From DAIOSQ01 sp036752465 (GTDB lineage: Bacteria > Pseudomonadota > Gammaproteobacteria > Legionellales > Legionellaceae): 20,286 bases of DNA. The DNA lies in the NCBI GenBank assembly GCA_036752465.1, contig DAIOSQ010000020.1, forward strand, positions 1 to 20,286, read 5' to 3'. The notes under the pieces were generated by a model. The model worked only from the letters and a program-made list of their open reading frames with translations. It ran no database searches and was not told the origin of the DNA. Each line of letters begins with the position of its first letter. Position 1 is the first letter of the stretch. Both the position numbers and the translations under genes were made by a program. Of this stretch, positions 7,460 to 14,151 are shown piece by piece.

Positions 7460-8911
7460 ATGTTTACTTTGTTGTGCGGAAGAATAGCGCAATTTGCCCT
7501 TATGCTGGTGACCCTGAGAGTGGCCACCAGTCTTTTACCGCCAGCAGAAATGGGAAAAATTGCCATAGTTACCACGCTATGTGCAATGTTTTCTGCTCTA
7601 TTCATTAATCCGGTGGGTATGTATGTCAATCGGCAACTGCATCAATGGCAGCAGGCCGGGCAAGTGTCACAATATTTACTATACCATTACATGTATGTGG
7701 CAATGATCGCCGTAATATCCGCAGGCGCCGTGACCGCTGCGTCTGCGGCAGGCTGGTTAAACACACAACTACCGCAAACATTTGTCACAATTTATATCTT
7801 CTTAACCATCCTGTTTAATACAATTAATCAAACGGCAATTCCTTCATTAAACATATTAGGTTTTGGCATTTTGTTTACAGTACTGTCTAATGCCACTGTG
7901 CTGTTGGGTTTGTTAATCGCCTATTGTCTCGTGCACGTTGAGCACCCACAAGCACAGGACTGGCTCTGGGGCGTGCTATGGGGTCAAATCATTCTGGCGG
8001 CAGTGGCAAGTTGTGTTTTTTATCAAAAAACACAACAGCAGGTCAAGTTGGCCGTGGTACATAGGCAGGATCTTGTAACCATAGCCCTGGGTGTGGTGGT
8101 GCCATTTGCCTGGCCTTTGGCAGTATCGGTAGGATTGGTCTGGTGCCAATCGCAGAGTTATCGTTTTTTTTTAGAGCATGCGTTAGGCTTGGTAAGTGTT
8201 GGATTATTCGTTACCGGTTATGGGATTAGTGCTGGGATCATGGCGGCGATAGAGTCGGTGATGGTTGCTTATTTACAACCATCATTTTATAAACAAATAA
8301 GTCTCAATGATCGCAATCATTTACCAAGAGCTTGGTTCGAGTATGCTGCCATTATCATGCCGTGCGCGATTCTGTCTGCTTTTGCACTGTGCGTGTTGGC
8401 TAAGCCATTAACAGCATTAATGTTAGCACACTCCTTTCAGGCTGCTTCGCAATACCTAGTTTGGGGCGCTTTTGTCGAAGCTTTGCGAGTGATCGCTAAT
8501 GTGTATGGCATGGCAGCACATGCTGAAAAAAATACTAAAATATTAATTCGCCCATCAGCCATCGGCGCTGGCATCAGCGTTGTATTGCTGCCGCGGTTGC
8601 TGTCGCTGTGGGGTATCAACGGTATGGGTATAGCTCTTTTGTGTGCCGGCATTGCGGTGGTACTGAGCCTACATTATGCGCTTATTAAGCAAAAATATAT
8701 TCAGTTACCTTCCCGTGATATTGCAAAAGCATTTGGGGCTGGTCTGATGTTGTTAAGTTGTGATTACGTACTAAGGCCATGGCTGAGTAGCATACCATAT
8801 GCGACCGGCCTGCAGTTTTTCTGGGTAGTTATTTTCTGCCTTTTTGTAGCGTATGATTGGTTAAAAAAACTGTTTTTGACCCCAGTTAGTCAATCAGTTA
8901 TGATCAACTAA
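7460..8911 (+). CDS. Polysaccharide/O-antigen flippase, Wzx-like (MOP superfamily)
   Basis: A 483-residue, very hydrophobic protein with roughly 12-14 predicted membrane segments spread over its whole length and short charged loops, as in Wzx/RfbX-type lipid-linked oligosaccharide flippases. The N-terminus (GRIAQFALMLVTLRVATSLL, then PPAEMGKIAIV) matches the first helix and loop of that family. It should move undecaprenyl-diphosphate O-units across the inner membrane. The start lies 2 bp after the ddhC stop with no clear Shine-Dalgarno of its own, so translation probably depends on ddhC. Wzx proteins diverge strongly, so sequence alone does not tell the O-unit. An ABC-type export gene is absent from the window, which fits a Wzx/Wzy system, but no Wzy is seen here. 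Confidence 0.8.
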   Translation: MFTLLCGRIAQFALMLVTLRVATSLLPPAEMGKIAIVTTLCAMFSALFINPVGMYVNRQLHQWQQAGQVSQYLLYHYMYVAMIAVISAGAVTAASAAGWLNTQLPQTFVTIYIFLTILFNTINQTAIPSLNILGFGILFTVLSNATVLLGLLIAYCLVHVEHPQAQDWLWGVLWGQIILAAVASCVFYQKTQQQVKLAVVHRQDLVTIALGVVVPFAWPLAVSVGLVWCQSQSYRFFLEHALGLVSVGLFVTGYGISAGIMAAIESVMVAYLQPSFYKQISLNDRNHLPRAWFEYAAIIMPCAILSAFALCVLAKPLTALMLAHSFQAASQYLVWGAFVEALRVIANVYGMAAHAEKNTKILIRPSAIGAGISVVLLPRLLSLWGINGMGIALLCAGIAVVLSLHYALIKQKYIQLPSRDIAKAFGAGLMLLSCDYVLRPWLSSIPYATGLQFFWVVIFCLFVAYDWLKKLFLTPVSQSVMIN

Positions 8912-8929
8912 ATCAAACGAGACGAAGCA

Positions 8930-9922
8930 ATGACAAAATTAACTGATATACCCGTGGTGGTGGTCAGCGGCCAAAAATACCTGACCAAACATGGTGTGGT
9001 AGCCATAAAAGATGGTGTCAAGGCCCAGCACACACAGCCAGAGCGCCTACCTAAGCCAAAATGGTTGCGAGTGGTCAATCAAATATCACCAAAATACCTA
9101 CAAATTAAAGAGCAAGTGCAACAGCATGGGTTGTCTACCGTTTGTGAAGAAGCAAAGTGCCCCAATATTGCCGAATGTTGGTCACATGGCACCGCAACCA
9201 TTATGCTACTCGGATCCGTATGTACGCGAGCATGTCGTTTCTGTGCGGTTGACACGGGTAATCCGCATGGTCGTATCGATCCAGCAGAAATAGCAGAAGC
9301 AGCGCGTACCGTCGCATACATGAATCTAGATTATGTGGTCCTGACTTCGGTCAATCGTGACGATTTGGCCGATGGGGGAGCGGCGCATTATGCAGCAACT
9401 ATTCGCGCCATCAAGCAACAGAATCCAAATATCAAAGTCGAAGCACTAACTCCGGATTTTCAGGGAGTAGAACGAGATATTGCGATACTTCTGGATAGTG
9501 GGGTTGATGTGTTTGCACAAAATGTAGAAACTGTAGCGCGTTTGACCCACCCAGTCCGCGATAGTCGAGCGGGATATTGGCAAACATTGCAGGTTCTTCG
9601 TTATGCCAAACAATATCGACAAGATGTATTGACCAAAACCAGTTTAATGTTGGGTTTAGGCGAAACTGATGAAGAAATTATTAGCACTATGGACGACCTG
9701 CGTGCTTGTGGTGTTGATATATTGACTTTAGGCCAATATTTACAGCCGACCAAACATCATTTACCAGTACTTCGTTACGTGAGTCCTGAAGATTTTGCTG
9801 CTCTGCGCATGGTAGGTCTCGCCAAGGGTTTTTTTGAAGTAGCTGCAGGCCCTATGGTGCGTTCAAGTTACCGAGCGGATCGTGTCTTCAAAAAAGATAA
9901 CCTCGGCCTAGAAAATATTTAA
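8930..9922 (+). CDS. lipA: Lipoyl synthase, radical SAM
   Basis: A 330-residue lipoyl synthase that inserts two sulfurs into octanoyl groups on lipoyl domains of 2-oxoacid dehydrogenases and GcvH. Both clusters are visible: the auxiliary [4Fe-4S] ligands C72, C77, C83 (CEEAKCPNIAEC) and the radical-SAM cluster C98, C102, C105 (CTRACRFC). The serine ligand lies in the C-terminal RSSY (311-314). VEALTPDF and HNVET-like 'AQNVETV' are family segments. Length is normal. A possible RBS is GAGACGAAG at 8919-8927. It starts only 18 bp after the flippase stop, so it may be co-transcribed with the polysaccharide operon, an unusual neighbour; lipB is not adjacent. Confidence 0.97.
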   Translation: MTKLTDIPVVVVSGQKYLTKHGVVAIKDGVKAQHTQPERLPKPKWLRVVNQISPKYLQIKEQVQQHGLSTVCEEAKCPNIAECWSHGTATIMLLGSVCTRACRFCAVDTGNPHGRIDPAEIAEAARTVAYMNLDYVVLTSVNRDDLADGGAAHYAATIRAIKQQNPNIKVEALTPDFQGVERDIAILLDSGVDVFAQNVETVARLTHPVRDSRAGYWQTLQVLRYAKQYRQDVLTKTSLMLGLGETDEEIISTMDDLRACGVDILTLGQYLQPTKHHLPVLRYVSPEDFAALRMVGLAKGFFEVAAGPMVRSSYRADRVFKKDNLGLENI

Positions 9923-10126
9923 ATGGCGACACTAGGGCGGTTAATCGGTCAACGATTTTTTGAACTGGTTTAGAGACTTCTTTCAGATTACAATCCTTCA
10001 TGGCGTATTTCCTTTTGTTGATTATGTTCCTGATAGAACAATCAACAGGGTGCCCCACCTAGTTTATTTTTCCCAGACACCAGATTCGAGCATAACTCGG
10101 ATAAAAATAGGTAAGCGGTAAATGCG
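9923..10126 (+). other. Intergenic spacer with two hairpins between lipA and the EamA gene
   Basis: No convincing gene is present. Hairpin 1 is 10016-10047: arms TGTTGATT-AT-GTTC and GAAC-AATCAACA pair over 12 bp with a 2-nt bulge and the loop CTGATA, but it is followed by GGGTGCCCC rather than a T run. Hairpin 2 is 10084-10102: ATTCGAG and CTCGGAT pair over 7 bp (one T-G) around CATAA, just before AT-rich sequence and the next gene. They may mark the end of the lipA transcript or a leader of the transporter gene. No strong sigma-70 promoter was seen. Confidence 0.5.
10016..10047 (+). repeat. Inverted repeat / stem-loop downstream of lipA
   Basis: Twelve base pairs with a 2-nt AT bulge and a 6-nt loop (CTGATA). 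It lacks a following T tract on either strand, so an intrinsic terminator is not proven. It could be a processing or 3'-stabilising element for the lipA transcript, or an operator-type palindrome. Confidence 0.5.
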
Positions 10127-11026
10127 ATGAAAAAAAATTATTTTATACATGGAGTAGTCTTTCTTGTTTTGGCACAAACTATGGTTGGGGTGAACATTGT
10201 CACTTCAAAGCTACTCCTTTCTTCCATTCCAGCATTAATTTTATTAGAAATACGTTTTTTATTAGCAACACTGATATTGTTTCCTCTTCATTGGATAAAT
10301 GCCTCCTCTCGAAAACACACACTAAGCGCGTATTTCTCTGAGTTGAGATCTCGAGATTGGTTTTTCATCTTTGCCCAAGCCTTATCAGCTGGTGTTTTAT
10401 TTAATGCTTTGATGCTAACTGGATTAAATTATACAGATGCGAATGTAGCAGGAATCATTACTAGCGCCTTACCAGCACTTATTGCCATAATGTCGTGGTT
10501 TATTTTACATGAAAAAATATCAGCCCAAAAAGCATTATGCGTTTTTTTTGCTACAATGGGGTTGGTTATCATTGCTTATGATAAACTAAGTGGGATTAAC
10601 TCTTCGCATTCTTTTTTTGGGGATGGCATTGTTTTATTAGCCCTGCTGCCTGAAGCATCATACTATGTACTTTGTAAGCTCTATAAAAATCGCCTACCTT
10701 TGTTTTTAACCTCCGCTTTACTCAATGGGATTAATGCACTTTTATTATTGCCAGTATTATTTCTTGTGCATTGGACGCCAGCAAACATTAATATGATGAC
10801 TTGGATCACCTTATTCCTTATCGGTTTAAGCTCTGGACTATTTTACGTGTTTTGGTTTATTGGCGCACAACATGTAGATGGCATAATGGCTTCTCTTTCT
10901 ACAGCCATTATGCCAATTGCAACCGTGCTGCTAGCTTGGATCATTTTGGGTGAAGGACTTAATTCACATGAATTAGCTGGCATGGGGCTTGTTCTATTCT
11001 CCATTATTCTGTATGCAAGAAAATAA
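10127..11026 (+). CDS. EamA/DMT-superfamily inner-membrane transporter
   Basis: A 299-residue protein with about ten hydrophobic segments arranged as two similar halves (roughly residues 5-145 and 160-298), the two-EamA-domain layout of the drug/metabolite transporter superfamily (RhaT, RarD, YdcZ relatives). Motifs typical of the first half's end (AGIITSALPALIAIMSWFIL, then HEKIS) and of the second half's end (STAIMPIATVLLAWIILGE) are visible. Substrate cannot be told; amino acids or other small metabolites are common in the family. Base composition is visibly more AT-rich than in the flanking lipA and lapB genes, which suggests separate acquisition. The upstream RBS is weak (possible AAGCGG at 10113-10118). 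A truncated tRNA-binding protein gene follows 16 bp later. Confidence 0.9.
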   Translation: MKKNYFIHGVVFLVLAQTMVGVNIVTSKLLLSSIPALILLEIRFLLATLILFPLHWINASSRKHTLSAYFSELRSRDWFFIFAQALSAGVLFNALMLTGLNYTDANVAGIITSALPALIAIMSWFILHEKISAQKALCVFFATMGLVIIAYDKLSGINSSHSFFGDGIVLLALLPEASYYVLCKLYKNRLPLFLTSALLNGINALLLLPVLFLVHWTPANINMMTWITLFLIGLSSGLFYVFWFIGAQHVDGIMASLSTAIMPIATVLLAWIILGEGLNSHELAGMGLVLFSIILYARK

Positions 11027-11042
11027 ATGAAGGATTTATGAA

Positions 11043-11246
11043 GTGAGTATATCTTATGAAGCGTTCGAAAAAGTAGATTTAAGATCAGGAACGATTGTTA
11101 AAGCAGAAGAATTTCCACGTGCGAAAAAACCTGCTTATAAAATATGGGCAGATTTTGGAGAAGCGCTAGGAGTCTTACAAACATCAGCACAGGTAACTAA
11201 ACATTACACTACTGAATCACTTATAGGTCGCTCTATTGTGGATTGA
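11043..11246 (+). pseudogene. CsaA-type tRNA-binding protein, 3'-truncated
   Basis: A GTG start at 11043, with AAGGA at 11030-11034 upstream, gives 67 residues. The segment FEKVDLRSGTIVKAEEFP, then AKKPAYKIW.DFG, then QTSAQVTKHYTTESLIGRSIV, matches the N-terminal part of the stand-alone EMAP/CsaA OB-fold tRNA-binding proteins, which are about 110 residues long. The frame ends in tandem stops TGA-TAA at the point where the family continues with a conserved VVN..-type strand, so the last third of the OB-fold is missing. No continuation was recognised in the other frames of the next 50 bp. The most likely reading is a gene cut by a deletion or insertion; expression of a short, unfolded product is possible. 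The breakpoint coincides with the promoter of the next small gene. Confidence 0.7.
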
Positions 11247-11270
11247 TAATCTACCAGTATATGCTATACA
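11243..11270 (+). promoter_or_regulatory. Probable sigma-70 promoter of the 77-residue protein gene
   Basis: TTGATA (11243-11248) and TATACA (11265-11270) are separated by 16 bp, each one or two changes from the consensus hexamers. Transcription would start near 11277, about 26 nt before the ATG at 11303. The -35 box overlaps the stop codons of the truncated upstream gene. Confidence 0.55.
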
Positions 11271-11302
11271 TACAATGTAGACCACAACAATGGAGTCATG
11301 TT

Positions 11303-11536
11303 ATGCCTAAGCCAACTGGAGTAGAAGAAATTCGTAAGAATTTCGAAAAGCAAAAAACAACACCGTCTAAGCCAATGGGGAAAGTTGGGCGTGCGGTAGA
11401 ACGTATTGACCATCACATCAGCACCCAACATGTAGATGAAAAAAAGAAAATATTTGAAAATGGTGGTAAACCGAACAAGTCTGAAGAGGTAGTACCAGAT
11501 GTGAGCGTGAGGAATATACGCAAAAACTATGAATAA
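11303..11536 (+). CDS. Unknown 77-residue hydrophilic protein with a three-fold nine-residue repeat
   Basis: Not recognised as any known family. The ATG at 11303 is preferred over an upstream in-frame start at 11243 because GGAG lies at 11292-11295, 7 nt before it, and because the putative promoter runs through 11243-11270. The protein is highly charged, Lys/Glu/Asn rich, with no signal peptide or membrane segment, and is probably disordered. Three similar motifs are seen: VEEIRKNFE (residues 7-15), VDEKKKIFE (44-52) and VRNIRKNYE (69-77, the very C-terminus), pattern V-x-x-x-[RK]-K-x-[FY]-E. The linkers hold Pro/Ser/Thr/Gly. Such spaced short amphipathic motifs suggest several binding sites for one partner. 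A secreted or host-directed role is possible if the organism is intracellular, but that is inference only. Confidence 0.7.
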   Translation: MPKPTGVEEIRKNFEKQKTTPSKPMGKVGRAVERIDHHISTQHVDEKKKIFENGGKPNKSEEVVPDVSVRNIRKNYE

Positions 11537-11811
11537 ATAGATAAGGATGATGCTCCAACAGACATAAATTGCGACTGCAACGCATCGCTTTATTGCTGGA
11601 CGGAGCATCTACACCATTGATAGAGTAGCATAGACGACGCTGAATCAAAACTTGAAAACTATGCTGTAGTAAAAACAAGGTAACAACATCATACCTTATA
11701 GACAAGCCAAGCTTATCAGGCGAGAATATCTCTATAAAATTACAGGCAACGGTGATGCTCATGTTAGATGAGCATGCTTGCTGGTATCTCTATAGTAGAG
11801 GAGCTTTCTCC
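11537..11811 (+). other. Non-coding stretch with inverted and direct repeats before lapA
   Basis: No supported gene. GATGCTCC (11549-11556) and GGAGCATC (11602-11609) form a perfect 8-bp inverted repeat around a 45-nt interior that itself contains GCGA...TCGC (11571-11588). ATGCTCAT (11755-11762) and ATGAGCAT (11768-11775) form a perfect 8-bp stem with loop GTTAG. TATCTCTATA occurs twice, at 11727-11736 and 11785-11794. The stretch may hold the transcript end of the small gene and the leader or promoter of lapA; no convincing hexamer pair was found. Confidence 0.5.
11755..11775 (+). repeat. Perfect 8-bp stem-loop in the lapA leader
   Basis: ATGCTCAT - GTTAG - ATGAGCAT, a perfect stem with a five-base loop, 37 bp before the proposed lapA start. 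No T run follows, so it is more likely a leader structure or protein-binding palindrome than a terminator. Confidence 0.5.
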
Positions 11812-12102
11812 ATGCGGGTTATGATAGGTGTGCTATATCTATTTGTCTTGGTAGTGGGTGTTGCTTTTGCGGTCTTGAATGCCACGCCAATTCAGATAAA
11901 TTTTTATATCGTGACATTGACTATGCCGGTATCTTTGTTAGTTGCCAGCGTTCTAGCCATAGGTATCATGATCGGCTATAGTTTACATGCCTGGCGTTAT
12001 TGGCGATTGCGATCAGAAACACGTCGCTTGAAGAATCAATTGAAAGTCAGCGAGAAAGAAATCAAAAATTTACGCGCCATTCCGCTGCGAGATCAACATT
12101 AA
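11812..12102 (+). CDS. lapA: Lipopolysaccharide assembly protein A (DUF1049)
   Basis: A 96-residue inner-membrane protein when started at ATG 11812, which has GAGGAG at 11798-11803, 8 nt upstream. A longer reading from 11752 would add 20 residues without family support. Two membrane helices are visible (about residues 3-24 and 40-63) around NATPIQINFY, the conserved loop of LapA proteins ('N...V..N'). A basic, coiled-coil-like cytoplasmic tail follows (WRLRSETRRLKNQLKVSEKE). LapA acts with LapB in control of LPS synthesis through LpxC/FtsH in E. coli. Its stop codon overlaps the RBS of lapB, so the two are translated together. Normally ihfB precedes lapA in gammaproteobacteria; here an accessory stretch does. 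Confidence 0.88.
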   Translation: MRVMIGVLYLFVLVVGVAFAVLNATPIQINFYIVTLTMPVSLLVASVLAIGIMIGYSLHAWRYWRLRSETRRLKNQLKVSEKEIKNLRAIPLRDQH

Positions 12103-12114
12103 AGGAGCTCTTTG

Positions 12115-13284
12115 GTGATTATATTATGGCCGTTCTTACTTCCAGCAGCTGCTTTTTCTGGCTGGTTGGTTGCGCGCCGTAACTATGTTATGAAAGAAAA
12201 GCAACAACCTAATCAGTTGACAAGAGAATATGTGGTCGGGTTAAATTACTTGCTGAATGAGCAGCCTGACAAAGCAGTAGACATATTTATCAAGTTACTT
12301 GAGGTTGACAGTGATACTGTTGAAACGCATCTGGCTTTGGGTAGTTTGTTCCGACGCCGCGGCGAGGTGGATCGCGCCATTCGTATTCATCAGAATTTAA
12401 TTGCAAGACCACAATTGAGTCTCAGTCAAAGAAAAGAGGCCTTAATGGCTTTAGGTCAAGACTATATGAGCGCTGGGGTGTTTGATAGGGCGGAGCGTAT
12501 TTTTCTTGAAGTGGTTGAAATGAGTGGCCAGCATGAAGCAAATAGCTTACGTGGCTTGTTGGCAATTTATCAGCAGGAAAAAGCATGGGAAAAAGCGTTA
12601 GATATCATCAACAAGCTAGAAATCGCATCGGGTAACAGTCAACATTCGCAAAGAGCACATTATTATTGTGAAATGGCAGCGCAGCTGGCAAAAAGCAATG
12701 CTCATTTGGCTGCATACGATTCAGTGAAGCAAGCATTACAAGTAGATAAAAATTCCGTACGTGCTAGCTTAATGTTGGCAGAGCTTGAAATGAAGCAAGG
12801 TCGCTATAAGCAAGCCATCAAGGCGCTGAAAGCTGTCCCTGATCAAGATCCAGAGTTCTTAACAGAAATTATCGATCCATTAATACGTTGTCATCAAGAA
12901 TTGGACAGCATGGACGAGTGTATTGATTATTTTGAGCAAACATTATCCAGTTATACTTCTGCTTCGATGATTTTTGTAATAGGTGATTATTTGCGCAAGG
13001 AAAAAGGCATAGAGCTTGCCATAGATTATATTTCACACGAACTGAATCGTCGACCATCTATACGAGGTCTTAATCGCTTGATCAACTGGCACTTGGAAGC
13101 AGCTACAGGCAGAGTGAAAGACAAGTTACAAATGCTCTACAATATTACAAGTAGGTTTCTAGAGAACAAGCCAATTTATCGTTGTGGGCAATGCGGGTTT
13201 GCTGGAAAATTATTGCATTGGCATTGCCCCAGTTGCAAACAGTGGGGTAAAATGAAGCCCATTCACGGGTTAGAGGGTGATTAA
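12115..13284 (+). CDS. lapB: Lipopolysaccharide assembly protein B, TPR and rubredoxin-type metal site
   Basis: A 389-residue protein from GTG 12115; AAAGGAG (12101-12107) lies 7 nt upstream. A TTG at 12112 is only 4 nt from that RBS and is less likely. The N-terminus is a membrane anchor (IILWPFLLPAAAFSGWLVAR). A long run of tetratricopeptide helices follows (about residues 30-330), with pieces such as 'GLNYLLNEQPDKAVDIF' and 'ALGSLFRRRGEVDRAI'. The C-terminus has two CxxC pairs (C357/C360 and C371/C374 from this start: CGQC and CPSC) forming the rubredoxin-type domain. In E. coli LapB (YciM) links LpxC to FtsH proteolysis and so sets LPS level. Length and domain order are normal. pyrF starts at the last base of its stop codon. 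Confidence 0.93.
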   Translation: MIILWPFLLPAAAFSGWLVARRNYVMKEKQQPNQLTREYVVGLNYLLNEQPDKAVDIFIKLLEVDSDTVETHLALGSLFRRRGEVDRAIRIHQNLIARPQLSLSQRKEALMALGQDYMSAGVFDRAERIFLEVVEMSGQHEANSLRGLLAIYQQEKAWEKALDIINKLEIASGNSQHSQRAHYYCEMAAQLAKSNAHLAAYDSVKQALQVDKNSVRASLMLAELEMKQGRYKQAIKALKAVPDQDPEFLTEIIDPLIRCHQELDSMDECIDYFEQTLSSYTSASMIFVIGDYLRKEKGIELAIDYISHELNRRPSIRGLNRLINWHLEAATGRVKDKLQMLYNITSRFLENKPIYRCGQCGFAGKLLHWHCPSCKQWGKMKPIHGLEGD

Positions 13285-13982
13285 TGTCCACTGGTCTAAT
13301 CATAGCTTTGGACTACGCTGACAAAGCACAAGCACAACAACTGGTTGCAAGCATCGATCCGCGCACTTGCATAGTGAAAATAGGCAGTGAATTATTTACA
13401 CGTTACGGCCCGGCAGTTGTTGAAGCTATCATGGCAAAAGGGTTTAGAGTTTTTCTAGATTTAAAATTTCATGACATTCCACAAACAGTAGCAAAAGCAT
13501 GTCTGAGCGCAGCTGCTCTCGGTGTCTGGATGATTAACGTACACGCGGCCGGAGGCACTCAGATGATGATAGCCGCGCGCGAGGCGCTAGAAAGTTATGG
13601 TCCCAAGCGTCCTTTGCTAATTGCCGTAACAGTACTGACAAGCATGGCACAAACTAACCTAGACGAACAGGAAATCACACAAAAGATCCAGGATCGTGTG
13701 TTGCTGCTAGCGCGAATGGCGCAAACTGCTGGCATCGATGGTGTAGTGTGCGCGCCGGAGGAGTCCATGGCGGTAAAACAGATCTGTGGGGCAAGTTTTA
13801 TTACCGTAACCCCCGGTATCCGGTTGCAAGATAGTGATCAGCACGATCAAATACGCACCATGACTCCAACTCAAGCTCAGAAGATGCAAAGCGATTATCT
13901 GGTGATAGGCCGTCCGATAACATTAGCTGACAATCCACAGCAAGAAATAGATCGCATTCTAAGACAGTTGTCCTTGCCATAG
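13284..13982 (+). CDS. pyrF: Orotidine 5'-phosphate decarboxylase
   Basis: A 232-residue TIM barrel, normal length for the bacterial enzyme, catalysing OMP to UMP, the last step of de novo pyrimidine synthesis. Active-site residues are visible: D10 (IIALDYAD), K32 (VKIGSELF) and the D59-x-K61-x-x-D64 set in LDLKFHDIPQTV. The C-terminal phosphate-binding loop is present as VTPGIR and VIGRPIT. It overlaps the lapB stop by one base (TAATG), matching the conserved lapA-lapB-pyrF arrangement of gammaproteobacteria. The pyrimidine-related pyrH lies 2.2 kb further on, in the next block. Confidence 0.97.
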   Translation: MSTGLIIALDYADKAQAQQLVASIDPRTCIVKIGSELFTRYGPAVVEAIMAKGFRVFLDLKFHDIPQTVAKACLSAAALGVWMINVHAAGGTQMMIAAREALESYGPKRPLLIAVTVLTSMAQTNLDEQEITQKIQDRVLLLARMAQTAGIDGVVCAPEESMAVKQICGASFITVTPGIRLQDSDQHDQIRTMTPTQAQKMQSDYLVIGRPITLADNPQQEIDRILRQLSLP

Positions 13983-14015
13983 GCAAACGCGGTTACGAAT
14001 GAAAAGCGCCAACTC

Positions 14016-14033
14016 TAACAGCGATTGCTGTTA
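14016..14033 (+). repeat. Perfect stem-loop after pyrF, overlapping the rpsB -35 region
   Basis: TAACAGC - GATT - GCTGTTA, 7 bp with a four-base loop, 34 bp after the pyrF stop. The second arm contains the first part of the TTGCTG -35 hexamer. No T run follows. It may help end the pyrF transcript or be a binding palindrome at the rpsB promoter. Confidence 0.5.
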
Positions 14034-14053
14034 AGGAAAATATATGATATAAG
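14025..14053 (+). promoter_or_regulatory. Probable sigma-70 promoter of rpsB-tsf
   Basis: TTGCTG (14025-14030) and TATAAG (14048-14053) have the ideal 17-bp spacing. The sequence after the -10 box is TATCGCG, a GC-containing discriminator, as seen at stringently controlled ribosomal promoters. The predicted start near 14060 leaves a leader of about 90 nt. Confidence 0.7.
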
Positions 14054-14074
14054 TATCGCGTTTTTAACGACACA

Positions 14075-14151
14075 CACGCTTCGTCACATAAAGTGGGGTC
14101 TCTTGAGGAGTACTTTATGGGAAGCGTGGAGGCATAACCCTGGAGAAAACT
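14075..14151 (+). promoter_or_regulatory. Structured rpsB leader, candidate S2 autoregulatory site
   Basis: CACGCTTC (14075-14082) pairs perfectly with GAAGCGTG (14121-14128). Inside, AAAGT (14090-14094) pairs with ACTTT (14112-14116), and CTC (14100-14102) can pair with GAG (14108-14110). The helices are separated by asymmetric unpaired segments, and the structure ends about 13 nt before the RBS GGAG (14142-14145). Gammaproteobacterial rpsB leaders are known to bind free S2 and repress rpsB-tsf; this layout fits that, but the specific S2 motif was not verified. Confidence 0.55.

Noticed and set aside
10000..10062. 20-codon frame MAYFLLLIMFLIEQSTGCPT in the spacer after lipA.
   Set aside because: No RBS upstream and most of it coincides with the inverted repeat at 10016-10047; structure is the better explanation.
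11243..11302. Upstream in-frame extension (20 residues) of the 77-residue protein.
   Set aside because: It runs over the likely promoter, has no RBS, and the residues (MIIYQYMLYIQCRPQQWSHV) differ in character from the rest of the protein.
11264..11762. Two overlapping 114-codon minus-strand frames covering the small gene and the lapA leader.
   Set aside because: Composition is Cys/Tyr/Phe/His rich without domain pattern, there is no RBS, and they overlap the better-supported plus-strand gene; the region's AT bias explains long open frames.
11752..11811. Longer N-terminus of LapA from 11752.
   Set aside because: It would translate the stem-loop at 11755-11775, lacks an RBS, and LapA proteins normally begin directly at the first membrane helix; GAGGAG supports 11812.
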